Below, in pieces: positions 34,617 through 44,051 of a DNA stretch of 64,000 nt (within the stretch, counting starts at the first letter, position 1; the number at the start of each line of letters is the position of its first letter). The notes under the pieces are model-generated. The model searched no databases, was not told where the DNA came from, and worked only from the letters and a program-made list of their open reading frames with translations. This stretch comes from JAAUTT01 sp038213375 (lineage in GTDB: Bacteria; Bacteroidota; Bacteroidia; Bacteroidales; JAAUTT01), in the NCBI GenBank assembly GCA_038213375.1, contig JBBQTB010000021.1, positions 1-64,000 of the forward strand. Direction: 5' to 3'. Made by a program: the position numbers and the translations under genes.

Positions 34617-36764
34617 ATGCGGAAAATAATACAATTTCTTGATAAGCATTCGCAACTGGTTTTTAGAATATTTTTCTATTTCGTAAGTGTAGCTATTATT
34701 TTATGGATTTTCCCCCGTGAAGGTAATTTTCCTTATGAGTTTCAACGTGGAAAGGTATGGCTGCATAACGATTTATTTTCCACATTCGACTTTCCTATTC
34801 AGAAATCAGATAGTGAAATAAAAATCGAGCATGATAGTATTTTGAAAGAGTTTAAACCTTATTTTAATTATCAAAACGATATTGCCAGCGCACAACTGAA
34901 AAAGTTTAATAAAGCATTTAATGTAGAATGGAACAAATTTGCCGAAGGCCGAAATGGAAATTCACTTTCCAACGAAACCACTTCGTTTTTTAAATTAGCA
35001 GACACTCTTACCAAATCAAGCTACCAAAGGTTTGCAGCTGATATGCTCCGATATGTTTATCAGAAAGGAATTTTGCAAATTACAGATCAGGTAGAACAAT
35101 TTCCATCCAAAAACTTTCAGATAGTTGTGATTAAGGATAAGGTAGGTGAAGAAGTTGATTTTTCGGAAGTATTTACACAAAAAACGGCTTATGAGCTACT
35201 TATTAACAAGATAAATTCGTTAAAAGAAGCATCGGAATTTGATCATATTGTATATAAATCAGACTTTTTTAAGGATTTGAATTTAAACGAATTTTTGCTG
35301 CCAAATTTGATTTATAATGAAGAAGCATCGAGAAATGTTAAGGATGATCTGGTAAAAAAAATATCATTAACTAAAGGAATGTTTCTTTCCGATCGAAAAA
35401 TAATAGGAAAAGGAGAAGTAGTTAATGAAGAAAAGTATAACATCCTTGTTTCCCTGAAATATGAATATGAGAATAAATTGGGTCAATCAAACAAAATTAG
35501 CTATGTTATTATTGGACAAGGTATTATTATTGGGTCATTGTTATTGTTACTTCTTGTATTTCTTTTAAGTTTTCGCAAGGAAGTGTATTTCAATAATCTT
35601 AAATTTAGTTTTATATACTTTCTTATTATAACCGTAGTTGGGATTTCAAGCATCATCATCAGAAAGGAGTTGGTTGCTCTCTACGTGGTGCCATTTGCAT
35701 TGCTTCCTATTATTCTTAAAACATTCTATGATGCCCGTTTAGCATTATTTGTTCATATAGTTTGTATACTTATGGTGGGTTTTATGGCTCCAAACGGATT
35801 CGAATTTATTTTTCTTAATTTTATTTCAGGATCTGTTGCAATTATAAGCCTTACAAGTCTTTATAGACGTGGCAAACTTTTTAATACAGCTTTTTTTGTC
35901 ATAGTCACTTATTGCGTGGTATACCTTGGTATTTTATTAATGCAGGGAATTGAGCTATCCGACCAGCTTCCCTGGCAAAATTTTATTTATTTTGGCGCCA
36001 GTGGTTTCCTTTTATTAATGGCATACCCATTAATATTTGTTTTTGAGAAATTGTTTGGTTTCTTGTCCGATATTACGCTTATGGAACTTTCTGATACAAA
36101 TCAGACACTTCTTAGGAAGCTAAATGAAAAAGCTCCCGGTACTTTCCAGCACTCCCTTCAGGTGGCAAACCTTGCCGAAGAGGCCGCATACCGGATAGGG
36201 GCAAACTCATTATTGGTTCGCACAGGTGCTTTGTATCACGATATCGGGAAAATGTATAATCCGATGTATTTTATAGAAAACCTGAGTACTGAAAGAAATC
36301 CTCATGATAATTTAGCATTTGAAGAAAGTGCCCGCATAATAATCGATCATATATATAAAGGTATTGAAATAGGAAGGCGCAATCACTTACCGGAACAAAT
36401 CATCGATTTCATTCGAACTCATCATGGCAATACAACTGTACAGTTTTTTTACAAATCGTTTAAAAAGCAATATCCGGATAATGAGGTGGATAAAAGTAAA
36501 TTCACTTATCCCGGACCTATTCCTTTTTCAAGGGAAATGGCATTGGTAATGATGGCAGACTCGGTGGAAGCTGCCTCCCGTAGTCTTAGAGAAATAACGC
36601 CTCAGTCAATTAGTGATTTGGTTGATAATATCATTTACTATCAGATGGTCAATGATCAATACAATAATTCCGCCATTACTTATAAGGAAATAATCACTGT
36701 AAAAGGTATTTTTAAGAGAAAGTTAATGAACATATATCATGTTAGGGTCGAGTATCCTCAATAA
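34617..36764 (+). CDS. 7TMR-HDED/PgpH-like membrane HD phosphohydrolase (c-di-AMP phosphodiesterase family)
   Basis: The 715-residue protein has an N-terminal membrane helix, an extracytoplasmic region (about 50-280), a seven-helix block (about 295-480) and a cytoplasmic HD domain. The metal ligands are seen in HSLQVANLAEEAAY, LYHDIGKMYNP, FIRTHHGNT and MMADSVEAASRSL. This is the PgpH architecture; PgpH proteins hydrolyse cyclic di-AMP in other phyla. The length fits the family. Substrate specificity is inferred from family. The extracytoplasmic domain probably senses an unknown ligand. Confidence 0.85.
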   Translation: MRKIIQFLDKHSQLVFRIFFYFVSVAIILWIFPREGNFPYEFQRGKVWLHNDLFSTFDFPIQKSDSEIKIEHDSILKEFKPYFNYQNDIASAQLKKFNKAFNVEWNKFAEGRNGNSLSNETTSFFKLADTLTKSSYQRFAADMLRYVYQKGILQITDQVEQFPSKNFQIVVIKDKVGEEVDFSEVFTQKTAYELLINKINSLKEASEFDHIVYKSDFFKDLNLNEFLLPNLIYNEEASRNVKDDLVKKISLTKGMFLSDRKIIGKGEVVNEEKYNILVSLKYEYENKLGQSNKISYVIIGQGIIIGSLLLLLLVFLLSFRKEVYFNNLKFSFIYFLIITVVGISSIIIRKELVALYVVPFALLPIILKTFYDARLALFVHIVCILMVGFMAPNGFEFIFLNFISGSVAIISLTSLYRRGKLFNTAFFVIVTYCVVYLGILLMQGIELSDQLPWQNFIYFGASGFLLLMAYPLIFVFEKLFGFLSDITLMELSDTNQTLLRKLNEKAPGTFQHSLQVANLAEEAAYRIGANSLLVRTGALYHDIGKMYNPMYFIENLSTERNPHDNLAFEESARIIIDHIYKGIEIGRRNHLPEQIIDFIRTHHGNTTVQFFYKSFKKQYPDNEVDKSKFTYPGPIPFSREMALVMMADSVEAASRSLREITPQSISDLVDNIIYYQMVNDQYNNSAITYKEIITVKGIFKRKLMNIYHVRVEYPQ

Positions 36765-36859
36765 AATGCAATTCAGTGCATTTAAATAGTTGTATTTATA
36801 GCTTTTTTGTAAAGTTTTAATTATTAAAACTTTATTTTTTTTACGGTTAAAAAAAATAT

Positions 36860-36867
36860 TACTTTTG
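36860..36867 (+). promoter_or_regulatory. Candidate -7 promoter box of the TonB-energisation operon
   Basis: TACTTTTG matches TAnnTTTG. A T-rich TTTTTTTTAC stretch lies about 20 bp upstream at the -33 position. It is 87 bp before the first small gene of the cluster. Confidence 0.5.
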
Positions 36868-36953
36868 TTTAAAAAAATTTAAAGCATTATTTAAAACAAA
36901 AAAATAATGTTTAATATTGTTGAACTTATATAACGCTTAGTTTACATAATTTT

Positions 36954-37166
36954 ATGCCTGGATTTACGGGGGACAAAATTTTGAAGATTTTTGGTATAAT
37001 TGTTGTTATACTCATCTTAGTTTTAGGAATATTAGTTGCTTCTTCGCGATACTTTCAGGGTATGCCAAGAAACTATCGATTTTTATTTTCATTTTTTATA
37101 ATTTCTTATGCGGCATTTCGCTTGGTTAACATTTTTAATAAATCCAGAGATGATGAAAATGAATAA
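36954..37166 (+). CDS. Small membrane protein preceding the PstS-like gene
   Basis: The 70-residue product has two hydrophobic helices (IFGIIVVILILVLGILVA and FLFSFFIISYAAFRLVNI) joined by a short basic turn and ends in an acidic tail. It overlaps the start of the PstS-like gene, which argues for co-translation and that it is a real gene. I recall similar short proteins at this position in Bacteroidota TonB clusters. Function is unknown. Confidence 0.65.
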   Translation: MPGFTGDKILKIFGIIVVILILVLGILVASSRYFQGMPRNYRFLFSFFIISYAAFRLVNIFNKSRDDENE

Positions 37167-38121
37167 AAACAGTTATAGGATGCAAAATATTGTTTCGTTT
37201 TCCTTTTGTACATTTTTATTGCTTGCAGGATGTAATAGAACACCTTCTAAATTTACCGATGAAACTCCAACACGTGGAAATGTAAAAGTTGGAGTCGATG
37301 AATCATTTAAACTTCTGTTAGATACAGAGATATTTACCTTCCAATCAATTTATACCGATGCCAAAGTCACTCCCATTTATAAACCTGAGCTTGGTATTCT
37401 GGATGATTTTATGAAAGACTCGGTAAGGTTTATCGTTACAACCCGCAATTTAACTAAGAACGAAGACGAATATTTAAGAAGCAGACAAATTATTCCAAGG
37501 ACGACAAAGATTGCTTACGATGCCCTGGCTTTAATTGTAAACACTAAAAACGCTGATTCATTAATTCAATATACTAAAGTTAGAGACATATTTTTGAGCA
37601 AAATTACTAACTGGAAACAAATTAGCACCACATCGCAATCAAATGGTATTTCGGTTGTTTTTGATAATGAAAAATCTGGGAATGTTCGTTATTTTGTTGA
37701 AAAATTTAATCTACCGAATAAATTACCAAAAAACTTTTATGCTGTTAATAAAAATGAAGATGTAATCAGCTATGTTGAAAAGCACGAAAATTCCATAGGC
37801 ATAATTAGTGTAAACTGGGTGAGTGATAAACATGACAGCATTTCTCATTCATTTCTAAAAAGAATAAAGGTTGTTGCAATAACTTCGGAATTTGATCCTG
37901 AAGGAGTTGACTATTATCGTCCTTATCAGGGATTCATTGCTGATAAATCCTATCCATTTATTCGGGATGTGTATATTATTAATCGCGAAATTTTTAATGG
38001 GTTAGGATCTGGTTTACTGTCGTTTATTGCCGGTGACAAGGGACAACGAATTGTATTAAAATCAAAACTCGTACCAGCGACTATGCCGGTCCGTTTGGTT
38101 CAAATTAAAAATAGTATTTAA
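37150..38121 (+). CDS. PstS-like substrate-binding lipoprotein
   Basis: The start lies within the preceding gene; ATG 37150, 37153 and 37159 are all possible, and the frame is also open to 37108. A lipobox ends LLLAGC, followed by the PstS-like fold: VGVDESFKLLLDTEIFTFQ, RDIFLSKITNWKQI (typical PstS segment) and VFDNEKSGNVRYFVEKF. The length near 320 residues fits. No phosphate transporter genes are nearby, and the neighbours are ExbB, ExbD and TonB, so the ligand may not be phosphate. It may recruit or sense something for the energising complex. Confidence 0.75.
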   Translation: MMKMNKNSYRMQNIVSFSFCTFLLLAGCNRTPSKFTDETPTRGNVKVGVDESFKLLLDTEIFTFQSIYTDAKVTPIYKPELGILDDFMKDSVRFIVTTRNLTKNEDEYLRSRQIIPRTTKIAYDALALIVNTKNADSLIQYTKVRDIFLSKITNWKQISTTSQSNGISVVFDNEKSGNVRYFVEKFNLPNKLPKNFYAVNKNEDVISYVEKHENSIGIISVNWVSDKHDSISHSFLKRIKVVAITSEFDPEGVDYYRPYQGFIADKSYPFIRDVYIINREIFNGLGSGLLSFIAGDKGQRIVLKSKLVPATMPVRLVQIKNSI

Positions 38122-38168
38122 TTTGCATTTTTAACAGTAATCTTAATATTTTAACAGGATAATTAGCT

Positions 38169-39977
38169 ATGAATATGGTTTGTATAAGTTTTAGGATAAG
38201 AATCGGTTTGTTTGTTGGTTTGTTTTTGAGCTTTTCAATGATAAATCATGCTCAGGACTTAAAAACAGCAATAAAACTGTCAGTAAGTGAACGCTATGAG
38301 GAAGCTAACGACATGTATAAAAATTTGCTCAAAACTCAGCCTAACAATGGCGATGTATACTTTTATTATGGTGAGAATATTTTAAAGAGTTATTTAGCAG
38401 ATCCATTCTCAAGCACTCTTGCAGGTGTTACAACACAAGCAAAAGCTCTTTTTGAGCAGGGCTTAAAGTCTGATTCACTCAATAAAATTAATTCAATCGG
38501 ACTTGGTATGATTGAATTGCAACTTAAAAACGATACAACTGCTGCTGATAAATATTTTGTTAAGGCCGAACAAATGCTGCCCAAAAAACAAAAAAAGTTC
38601 ACAGAACAGAATTTTCAAATATTGATCAAACTTGCTACTGCCCAATTATACGCAAAAGAACCCCGATATAAAAAGGCCTTTGCTTATTTGGAAAAGGCTA
38701 AAGAATTTGCACCAACCAACCCAGATGTTGCGAATGCTTTAGGTGATATTTATATGGAAAAGAGTGAAGCATCCAATGCGATTGCAAATTATAACAGGGC
38801 ATTGTTCCTTAATCCAACCAATCCGGTTTATAAGGTTAAAATTGGAATTATTTATATGGGTGCTCGTAATTTAAATGAAGCACGTAAATTGTTTGATGAA
38901 GCAAAAGCCATAGATTCAACGTTTGCTCCACTTTATAAAGCAATGGGTTCCATGTGGAATATGGCAAGCCAGTACAAATTATCAAAGGAAAATTTTAAAA
39001 AATTTCTTGAGCTTTCAGGGAACAATATTCCTGCAAAGGTGAGTTATGCTAATGCACTTTTTCGTTCAAAGGATTTTGGTGCAACTCTGGGTGTGATTGA
39101 AGAAATCTTAGCCGTTGATAAATCGCGTAATTATTTGAATCGTTTAGGTGCATATTCAGCATATGATAAAAAACCTCCCGAATTTGAAAAATCTTTGAGT
39201 TTTAGTGAAACTTTTTTCAAAAATTCTACTCCTGATCAAATTATCGTGAAAGATTATGTGTATTATGGAAATACACTTTTGAAACTTCATAAAGATACTG
39301 CTCAGATTGATAAAGGCTTGCAAAATTTGTTAAATGCCTATAAAATGGATACAACCGATTATGATTTATTCTCAAATATAGCTACTTATGCTTATTCTTA
39401 CCGTCGATATGCATTTGCCTCCAGTGTAATTTCGAAGAAGATTGCTATGGGCAAAGCAAGTCCGGTTGACTATATGAATCTTGGCAAAGTTTATTACCAA
39501 ACTAAACAATTTGGTAAAGCCGACACTACTTTTACCAGACTTACCCAAATTGATTCCACCAATGTTCAGGCATATATTTGGCTTGCTAACACCTATGCGA
39601 ATTTGGACCCCGACTCAAAAATGGGTTTAGCAAAGCCTAAATACGAAAAAGTGGTGGAAAAGGCATCAAGTGATACCGTTAAATATGCAAAGGAATTATT
39701 AGATTCTTATAGCTATTTGGGATCTTATTATTTGTTGACTAAACCTGATTTAGATGCGGCAGCAGTTTATTATCAGAAAATGGCGATCCTTGATCCAAAT
39801 AATAAACAATATGTTATTAGGGGGTATTCATCTTTAGGGATCATTTACACTAAAAAGAAAGATTATCAAAAAGCAGTTGAGTACTATCAAAAGGTTTTAT
39901 TGCTTGACCCTACTAATAAGGATATTAAAACAACAATCGAGGGTATAAAAAAAGTATTAAATGCTCCGAAAAGATAA
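38169..39977 (+). CDS. Secreted tetratricopeptide-repeat protein
   Basis: The 602-residue protein has a signal peptide (GLFVGLFLSFSMINHAQ) and about ten TPR units across the whole length, for example the unit NALGDIYMEKSEASNAIANY and the unit SLGIIYTKKKDYQKAVEYY. TPRs form helical scaffolds for protein binding. Its place between the PstS-like gene and ExbB is conserved in Bacteroidota, suggesting a periplasmic adaptor for the TonB complex. No enzyme domain was seen. Confidence 0.8.
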   Translation: MNMVCISFRIRIGLFVGLFLSFSMINHAQDLKTAIKLSVSERYEEANDMYKNLLKTQPNNGDVYFYYGENILKSYLADPFSSTLAGVTTQAKALFEQGLKSDSLNKINSIGLGMIELQLKNDTTAADKYFVKAEQMLPKKQKKFTEQNFQILIKLATAQLYAKEPRYKKAFAYLEKAKEFAPTNPDVANALGDIYMEKSEASNAIANYNRALFLNPTNPVYKVKIGIIYMGARNLNEARKLFDEAKAIDSTFAPLYKAMGSMWNMASQYKLSKENFKKFLELSGNNIPAKVSYANALFRSKDFGATLGVIEEILAVDKSRNYLNRLGAYSAYDKKPPEFEKSLSFSETFFKNSTPDQIIVKDYVYYGNTLLKLHKDTAQIDKGLQNLLNAYKMDTTDYDLFSNIATYAYSYRRYAFASSVISKKIAMGKASPVDYMNLGKVYYQTKQFGKADTTFTRLTQIDSTNVQAYIWLANTYANLDPDSKMGLAKPKYEKVVEKASSDTVKYAKELLDSYSYLGSYYLLTKPDLDAAAVYYQKMAILDPNNKQYVIRGYSSLGIIYTKKKDYQKAVEYYQKVLLLDPTNKDIKTTIEGIKKVLNAPKR

Positions 39978-40149
39978 TTTCAGAAAATGATTTAAAATTT
40001 TCTTAAAGTGAATAAATCTTATAGTTTTTCGATGTTCAAATACCAAAAGAAGAGTTATATTAGGCGTGAAATTTAAAAGTAGTTTTTTAAATTGTATTAA
40101 CATTCAAACCAAATAATTGATTTATTAATTTCTAACAAAATTTAAACGT

Positions 40150-40962
40150 ATGAGTACTAAAGGACAATCATTAAAAGATGTTTTATCATCAATTTTTGCA
40201 ACTTCCGTGATATTAATTTGCGTAGCAGTTGGGTTTATCGTTTATTATAAAGTATTAGGTGACCCAATCAATTTTGAAGGCGGTAATGTAGAAAAAGGGA
40301 AACCACTTGGTTATCTTGGTATCGTTTTCCGCGGTGGATTTATCGTTCCTATCCTTATTGCTGTTATTCTTGTTCTAATTACCTTCTCAATTGAAAGAGG
40401 TATTTCATTGTCAAGAGCAACTGGTAGAGGAAGGTTAAATGTTTTTGTTCGTAATATCCGTGCCTTGCTTAACGAAGACCGTATTGAAGAAGCCGTTGCA
40501 GCCTGCGACAAACAAAAAGGTTCATTAGCAAATGTAACGAAAGCCGGTTTACACCGTTATCGGGATCTTCAAGCTGATACAACTTTACCTAACGACCAGA
40601 AAGTGCTTGCATTTCAAAAAGAATTGGAAGAAGCTACTGCTCTTGAATTACCAATGTTATCGAAGAATTTGGTTGTTCTTTCAACCATCGCTTCCATCTC
40701 CGTGTTAATTGGTCTTATCGGTACTGTACTTGGTATGATACGTGCATTTGGCGCTTTAGCTAGTGCTGGTTCACCTGACGCCCTTGCTTTAGCAACTGGT
40801 ATCTCTGAAGCCCTTATCAATACTGCATTTGGTATAACGGGCTCAACCCTTGCGCTTATTGCGTATAACTATTATTCTAATAAAATAGATTCAATGACAT
40901 TTAAAATCGATGAGGCGAACTTTAGTCTTTCACAAACGTTTGCTTCTACTCTTAAGAAGTAA
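40150..40962 (+). CDS. exbB: MotA/TolQ/ExbB proton-channel protein
   Basis: ExbB forms the pentameric inner-membrane motor that drives TonB. The 270-residue protein has membrane helices near 12-32, 62-82, 175-200 and 215-240. The core SMLSKNLVVLSTIASISVLI-like stretch and GLIGTVLGMIRAFGALA with ISEALINTAFGITGSTLALI are the family signature. It lies first in the exbB-exbD-exbD-tonB set, with gaps of 10-55 bp. Confidence 0.92.
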   Translation: MSTKGQSLKDVLSSIFATSVILICVAVGFIVYYKVLGDPINFEGGNVEKGKPLGYLGIVFRGGFIVPILIAVILVLITFSIERGISLSRATGRGRLNVFVRNIRALLNEDRIEEAVAACDKQKGSLANVTKAGLHRYRDLQADTTLPNDQKVLAFQKELEEATALELPMLSKNLVVLSTIASISVLIGLIGTVLGMIRAFGALASAGSPDALALATGISEALINTAFGITGSTLALIAYNYYSNKIDSMTFKIDEANFSLSQTFASTLKK

Positions 40963-41017
40963 TTAGTGTTGTGACTAATGTTTAGACTGTTGATTTTATT
41001 AATTTGAAAAGTTTACT

Positions 41018-41647
41018 ATGTCAAAAATTAAATTACCATCGAAACCGCCAAAGATTGACATGACGCCGATGGTTGACCTCTTCTTCCTGTTGTTGACATT
41101 CTTTATGTTAACAACGAATTTTAAGCCTACGGAAGCAGTGATCGTCGACACGCCGAAATCGATATCCGACAAGCTCTCTCCTGAAAAAAATGTTATTACT
41201 GTCTTTGTTGGTAAGGACAACAAAGTATATTTTAACATCGATAATGGAAGTGATAGTACTACTCGTATTCGGAGGAAAGTGTTGCTTAAAGTAGCAGAAC
41301 ATTATCAAGTTCAGTTTACAAAAGTTCAGGTACGAAAATTCGAAAACTTGTCTTCGTTTGGAATGCCTGTTAAGGATTTACCTCGGTGGATTGATGCAAC
41401 CGACCAAAAGGTACGTGATGCCATGCAAACTGGTGTGCCCATGGATTCACTCAATAATCAACTTGAGATGTGGGTACTTATGGCTAGAAACGAAAATCCT
41501 AATGCCGAAACTGCTATAAAGGGCGACTATGGAGCAGATTATAAGACTGTTAAAAAGGTTTTGGATCTTTTTCAGAAATATAATATGAATAAATTTAACC
41601 TTACCACTACACTCGAAAAGGTTGAAGTTAAATTAGATAACAAATAA
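41018..41647 (+). CDS. exbD: ExbD-type biopolymer transport protein, first copy
   Basis: The 209-residue protein has one N-terminal membrane helix with the ExbD motif KIDMTPMVDLFFLLLTFFML; the Asp in MVDL carries protons. The periplasmic part is longer than in E. coli ExbD (about 141 residues), with an extra helical segment near 105-170. A second ExbD follows 10 bp later. Confidence 0.9.
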   Translation: MSKIKLPSKPPKIDMTPMVDLFFLLLTFFMLTTNFKPTEAVIVDTPKSISDKLSPEKNVITVFVGKDNKVYFNIDNGSDSTTRIRRKVLLKVAEHYQVQFTKVQVRKFENLSSFGMPVKDLPRWIDATDQKVRDAMQTGVPMDSLNNQLEMWVLMARNENPNAETAIKGDYGADYKTVKKVLDLFQKYNMNKFNLTTTLEKVEVKLDNK

Positions 41648-41657
41648 AAGAAGAAAC

Positions 41658-42299
41658 ATGTCAGAAATAATTGCAAACGAAGGCGGAGGTAAACATAAAG
41701 GGAAACGAAGAGCCAAAAAGCATTCTACCCACATCGATATGACACCGATGGTTGACTTGGCCTGTCTTCTGTTAACTTTCTTTATGTTAACTACAGCTTT
41801 CAGTAAACCAAAAGTAATGGAAATCGTTCTTCCTGAAAAGAAAGAGATTAAAGATCCTCCTAAACTAGATAAGGATAAAGTGATAACTGTTATCCTTGAT
41901 GAAAAGGATAAAGTGTATTATTACCTTGGTTTAGCCGAAACAGGTAAGCCTTTACCGATAATTGTAGAGACTAATTTCAGTAAGGATGGGCTTCGAAAGC
42001 TTTTCTTAAGTCGTAACAAAGCACTTTTTACTAATATTACCACTTTCAATGAAGCGGTAATGAAGGAAAAAAAGAACATTCCGGCGGATACACTGAAAAA
42101 GCAAATCAGGGCGCTTAAAAAGGCCGATAAAGTTGGTCCTTTTGTTATGATCAAAGCGGCAGAAAATGTCAAATATGGTAATATTGTAGATGTCATTGAT
42201 GAGTTGGAAATTACCAATGTTGCTCGATATGCCATTGTTGACATAAATCTAGTTGAAAAGAAAATGCTTGAGGAAAAGAAAAATGCACCTAAGAAATAA
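41658..42299 (+). CDS. exbD: ExbD-type biopolymer transport protein, second copy
   Basis: The 213-residue protein starts with a basic segment (KHKGKRRAKKHSTH) and the ExbD helix HIDMTPMVDLACLLLTFFML, in which the proton-carrying Asp is kept. It shares the extended periplasmic region with the first copy and is likely its heterodimer partner. The stretch ENVKYGNIVDVIDELEITNV is typical of ExbD. Confidence 0.9.
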   Translation: MSEIIANEGGGKHKGKRRAKKHSTHIDMTPMVDLACLLLTFFMLTTAFSKPKVMEIVLPEKKEIKDPPKLDKDKVITVILDEKDKVYYYLGLAETGKPLPIIVETNFSKDGLRKLFLSRNKALFTNITTFNEAVMKEKKNIPADTLKKQIRALKKADKVGPFVMIKAAENVKYGNIVDVIDELEITNVARYAIVDINLVEKKMLEEKKNAPKK

Positions 42300-42320
42300 A
42301 ACTTTCAAACCTTTTTTATT

Positions 42321-43112
42321 ATGGCAAAAAATAATGAAATAAAAACGAACGAAAAGGCAGAAAGTTTTGATGAGCTAGTATTTTTGGGTCGTAATAAGGA
42401 ATATGGAGCTTATTATCTACGAAAAAAATACAATCGAAACATTCTGATTGCTTTTTTGTTTGGTTTCGTTGTTGTAACATCGGCTGTGGTAACACCTTTA
42501 ATATTTAGCTATTACAACAAGAATAAAATAAAAAATGCATTGGTTAAGAACATTAGTGCTGAGCTTGAAAATGTGAACACCGATGAACCACCACCACCAC
42601 CACCACCACCACCACCACCAGCTGCTATTGAACAACAGATTAAGTTTACAGCTCCTGTTGTTGTGGATTCGGTAAAGGAAGATGTAGAAATTGCAACTAT
42701 GGGAGATATTGCTTCTGCCATTACTAACGATGCTCCACCTACAGAAATTGTTGTGGACCAAAAGGTAGATAAAGTTGTAGTAGAAGTTGAACAGGTATTT
42801 GTGGTGGTTGAAGAAAATGCAACCTTCATGGGCGGTGACCTCGAAGCTTTTCGTGCATGGATTCTGGAACACTTGAAATATCCCGAGAGTGCAGCCGAAA
42901 TGGGTATCGAAGGTAAAGTTATTCTTTCGTTTATTATTAACTCAAAAGGTGTTGTAGAAAATACTAAAGTTTTGCGTGGTGTCGATCCTGCTCTTGATCA
43001 GGAAGCGATTCGTGTGATTCAGAGCTCTCCAAAATGGGTGCCAGGTAAACAAGGTGGAAAAGCTGTAAAGCAACAGTTTACCATTCCGATCGCCTTTAAA
43101 CTTCAGAAGTAA
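42321..43112 (+). CDS. tonB: TonB energy-transducing protein
   Basis: The 263-residue protein has one inner-membrane helix (near 33-58), a linker with a run of about ten proline codons written almost only as CCA (42588-42617) and a C-terminal TonB domain: YPESAAEMGIEGKVILSFII, GVVENTKVLRGVDPALDQEA and FTIPIAFKLQK. It transmits motion from ExbB/ExbD to outer-membrane receptors such as the heme receptor at 13 kb. The N-terminal DELVFLGRNKEYGAYYLRKK is typical of Bacteroidota TonB. The CCA run is prone to length change by slippage. Confidence 0.92.
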   Translation: MAKNNEIKTNEKAESFDELVFLGRNKEYGAYYLRKKYNRNILIAFLFGFVVVTSAVVTPLIFSYYNKNKIKNALVKNISAELENVNTDEPPPPPPPPPPPAAIEQQIKFTAPVVVDSVKEDVEIATMGDIASAITNDAPPTEIVVDQKVDKVVVEVEQVFVVVEENATFMGGDLEAFRAWILEHLKYPESAAEMGIEGKVILSFIINSKGVVENTKVLRGVDPALDQEAIRVIQSSPKWVPGKQGGKAVKQQFTIPIAFKLQK

Positions 43113-43132
43113 TTATTCACTTCTTTGATAAT

Positions 43133-43162
43133 AAAAAAAGCCAGCGAAAGTTGGCTTTTTTT
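43133..43162 (+). terminator. Rho-independent terminator after tonB
   Basis: Arms aaagcca (43137-43143) and tggcttt (43152-43158) pair perfectly, with A-tract and T-tract flanks, so it may work in both directions. Confidence 0.8.
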
Positions 43163-43253
43163 ATTTGTATAACTGCATAAACATATTATTGAAGTAGTTC
43201 TTCTTCATAATAATTTATCTTATGGTTAAAAAGCATTCAAAAGATGTAAGGAA

Positions 43254-43285
43254 CTGTTATAGCCCATTTTGAATGGGTTTGGGTT
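43254..43285. repeat. GTTATAGCCC-family dispersed repeat, copy 2
   Basis: The sequence ctgttatagccc leads into a hairpin cccatt-ttg-aatggg and then tttgggtt. The first 12 bases are identical to copy 1 at 34266. It lies just beyond the 3' end of the lolA gene. Confidence 0.5.
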
Positions 43286-43300
43286 AATTAAAACCACGTT

Positions 43301-43969
43301 CTAAAATCTCATATCGTTTACTTCAGCTTTGGGATATTTTTTCGCGTCGAATGTAAACTCCGTTTCGTTTATTTCAGAGTTGGTTATAAAACTCGAAAAT
43401 TCTAAAAGATACATAGTCCCATCCTTCTGAAATATTTTAAGGTCTAAAATTTGAAGATCTGATTTGACAATATGCATCCGGATACGGGAATATTTTGTTT
43501 TTAAATCAATTGGGTAAAGGTCAATTTCATAACATGGTGTTGAACCGAGTGTTGTTTCCTGAATTAATTTTGATTTAAAATCTTTACTGTAAATTTTAAA
43601 GACATCATGAGGATTCGAAAAGAAAAAATCACCTTTGTCTTTTTTAGATGGTTCCGGTTTAGTGATATTCACCTCATTTGCCCCTTTTAAATAGGTATAC
43701 ACTGCTTTTCCATCAAAAATAATATCGGTATTAGAAAGCGATAAATGGTATTTATCACCTTTTATCTCAATTTTTCCAGTCTCATTTATTGTTTTGTCGT
43801 TTTGGAGATTGGATGTGCTGAATTTGAAATCGGCTTTGATAGTTTTATATCCATTGTTTTTTGTCGATGATTGTTCAAGTAGTTGTTTTGACCGATCATT
43901 TATTTGGGCATTCATGCAGAAAGAAACTGATGCAAGTAACAATAATACGATGGGTAATTTTTTAATCAT
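43301..43969 (-). CDS. lolA: LolA-like outer-membrane lipoprotein carrier protein
   Basis: LolA shuttles lipoproteins across the periplasm. The 222-residue product has a signal peptide (LPIVLLLLASVSFCMNAQ) and the LolA fold: YKTIKADFKFSTSN, GKIEIKGDKYHLSL and NTDIIFDGKAVYTYL. The C-terminal SEINETEFTFDAKKYPKAEV is typical. It is followed upstream by ftsK on the same strand, an order common in Bacteroidota. The window also codes several lipoproteins that need such a carrier. Confidence 0.85.
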   Translation of the reverse strand: MIKKLPIVLLLLASVSFCMNAQINDRSKQLLEQSSTKNNGYKTIKADFKFSTSNLQNDKTINETGKIEIKGDKYHLSLSNTDIIFDGKAVYTYLKGANEVNITKPEPSKKDKGDFFFSNPHDVFKIYSKDFKSKLIQETTLGSTPCYEIDLYPIDLKTKYSRIRMHIVKSDLQILDLKIFQKDGTMYLLEFSSFITNSEINETEFTFDAKKYPKAEVNDMRF

Positions 43970-44051
43970 TAGAGTTTATTTAAGTTAAATTTTTGTCTGT
44001 TAGCATCCATTTTAAGCTGGGTTTAATTATAATTGTAGTTTCTTGCAAACA

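Noticed and set aside
42512..42829. Minus-strand frame with a long glycine run opposite tonB
   Set aside because: It is the complement of the CCA proline repeat of tonB. The plus-strand gene is certain, so this is a shadow.
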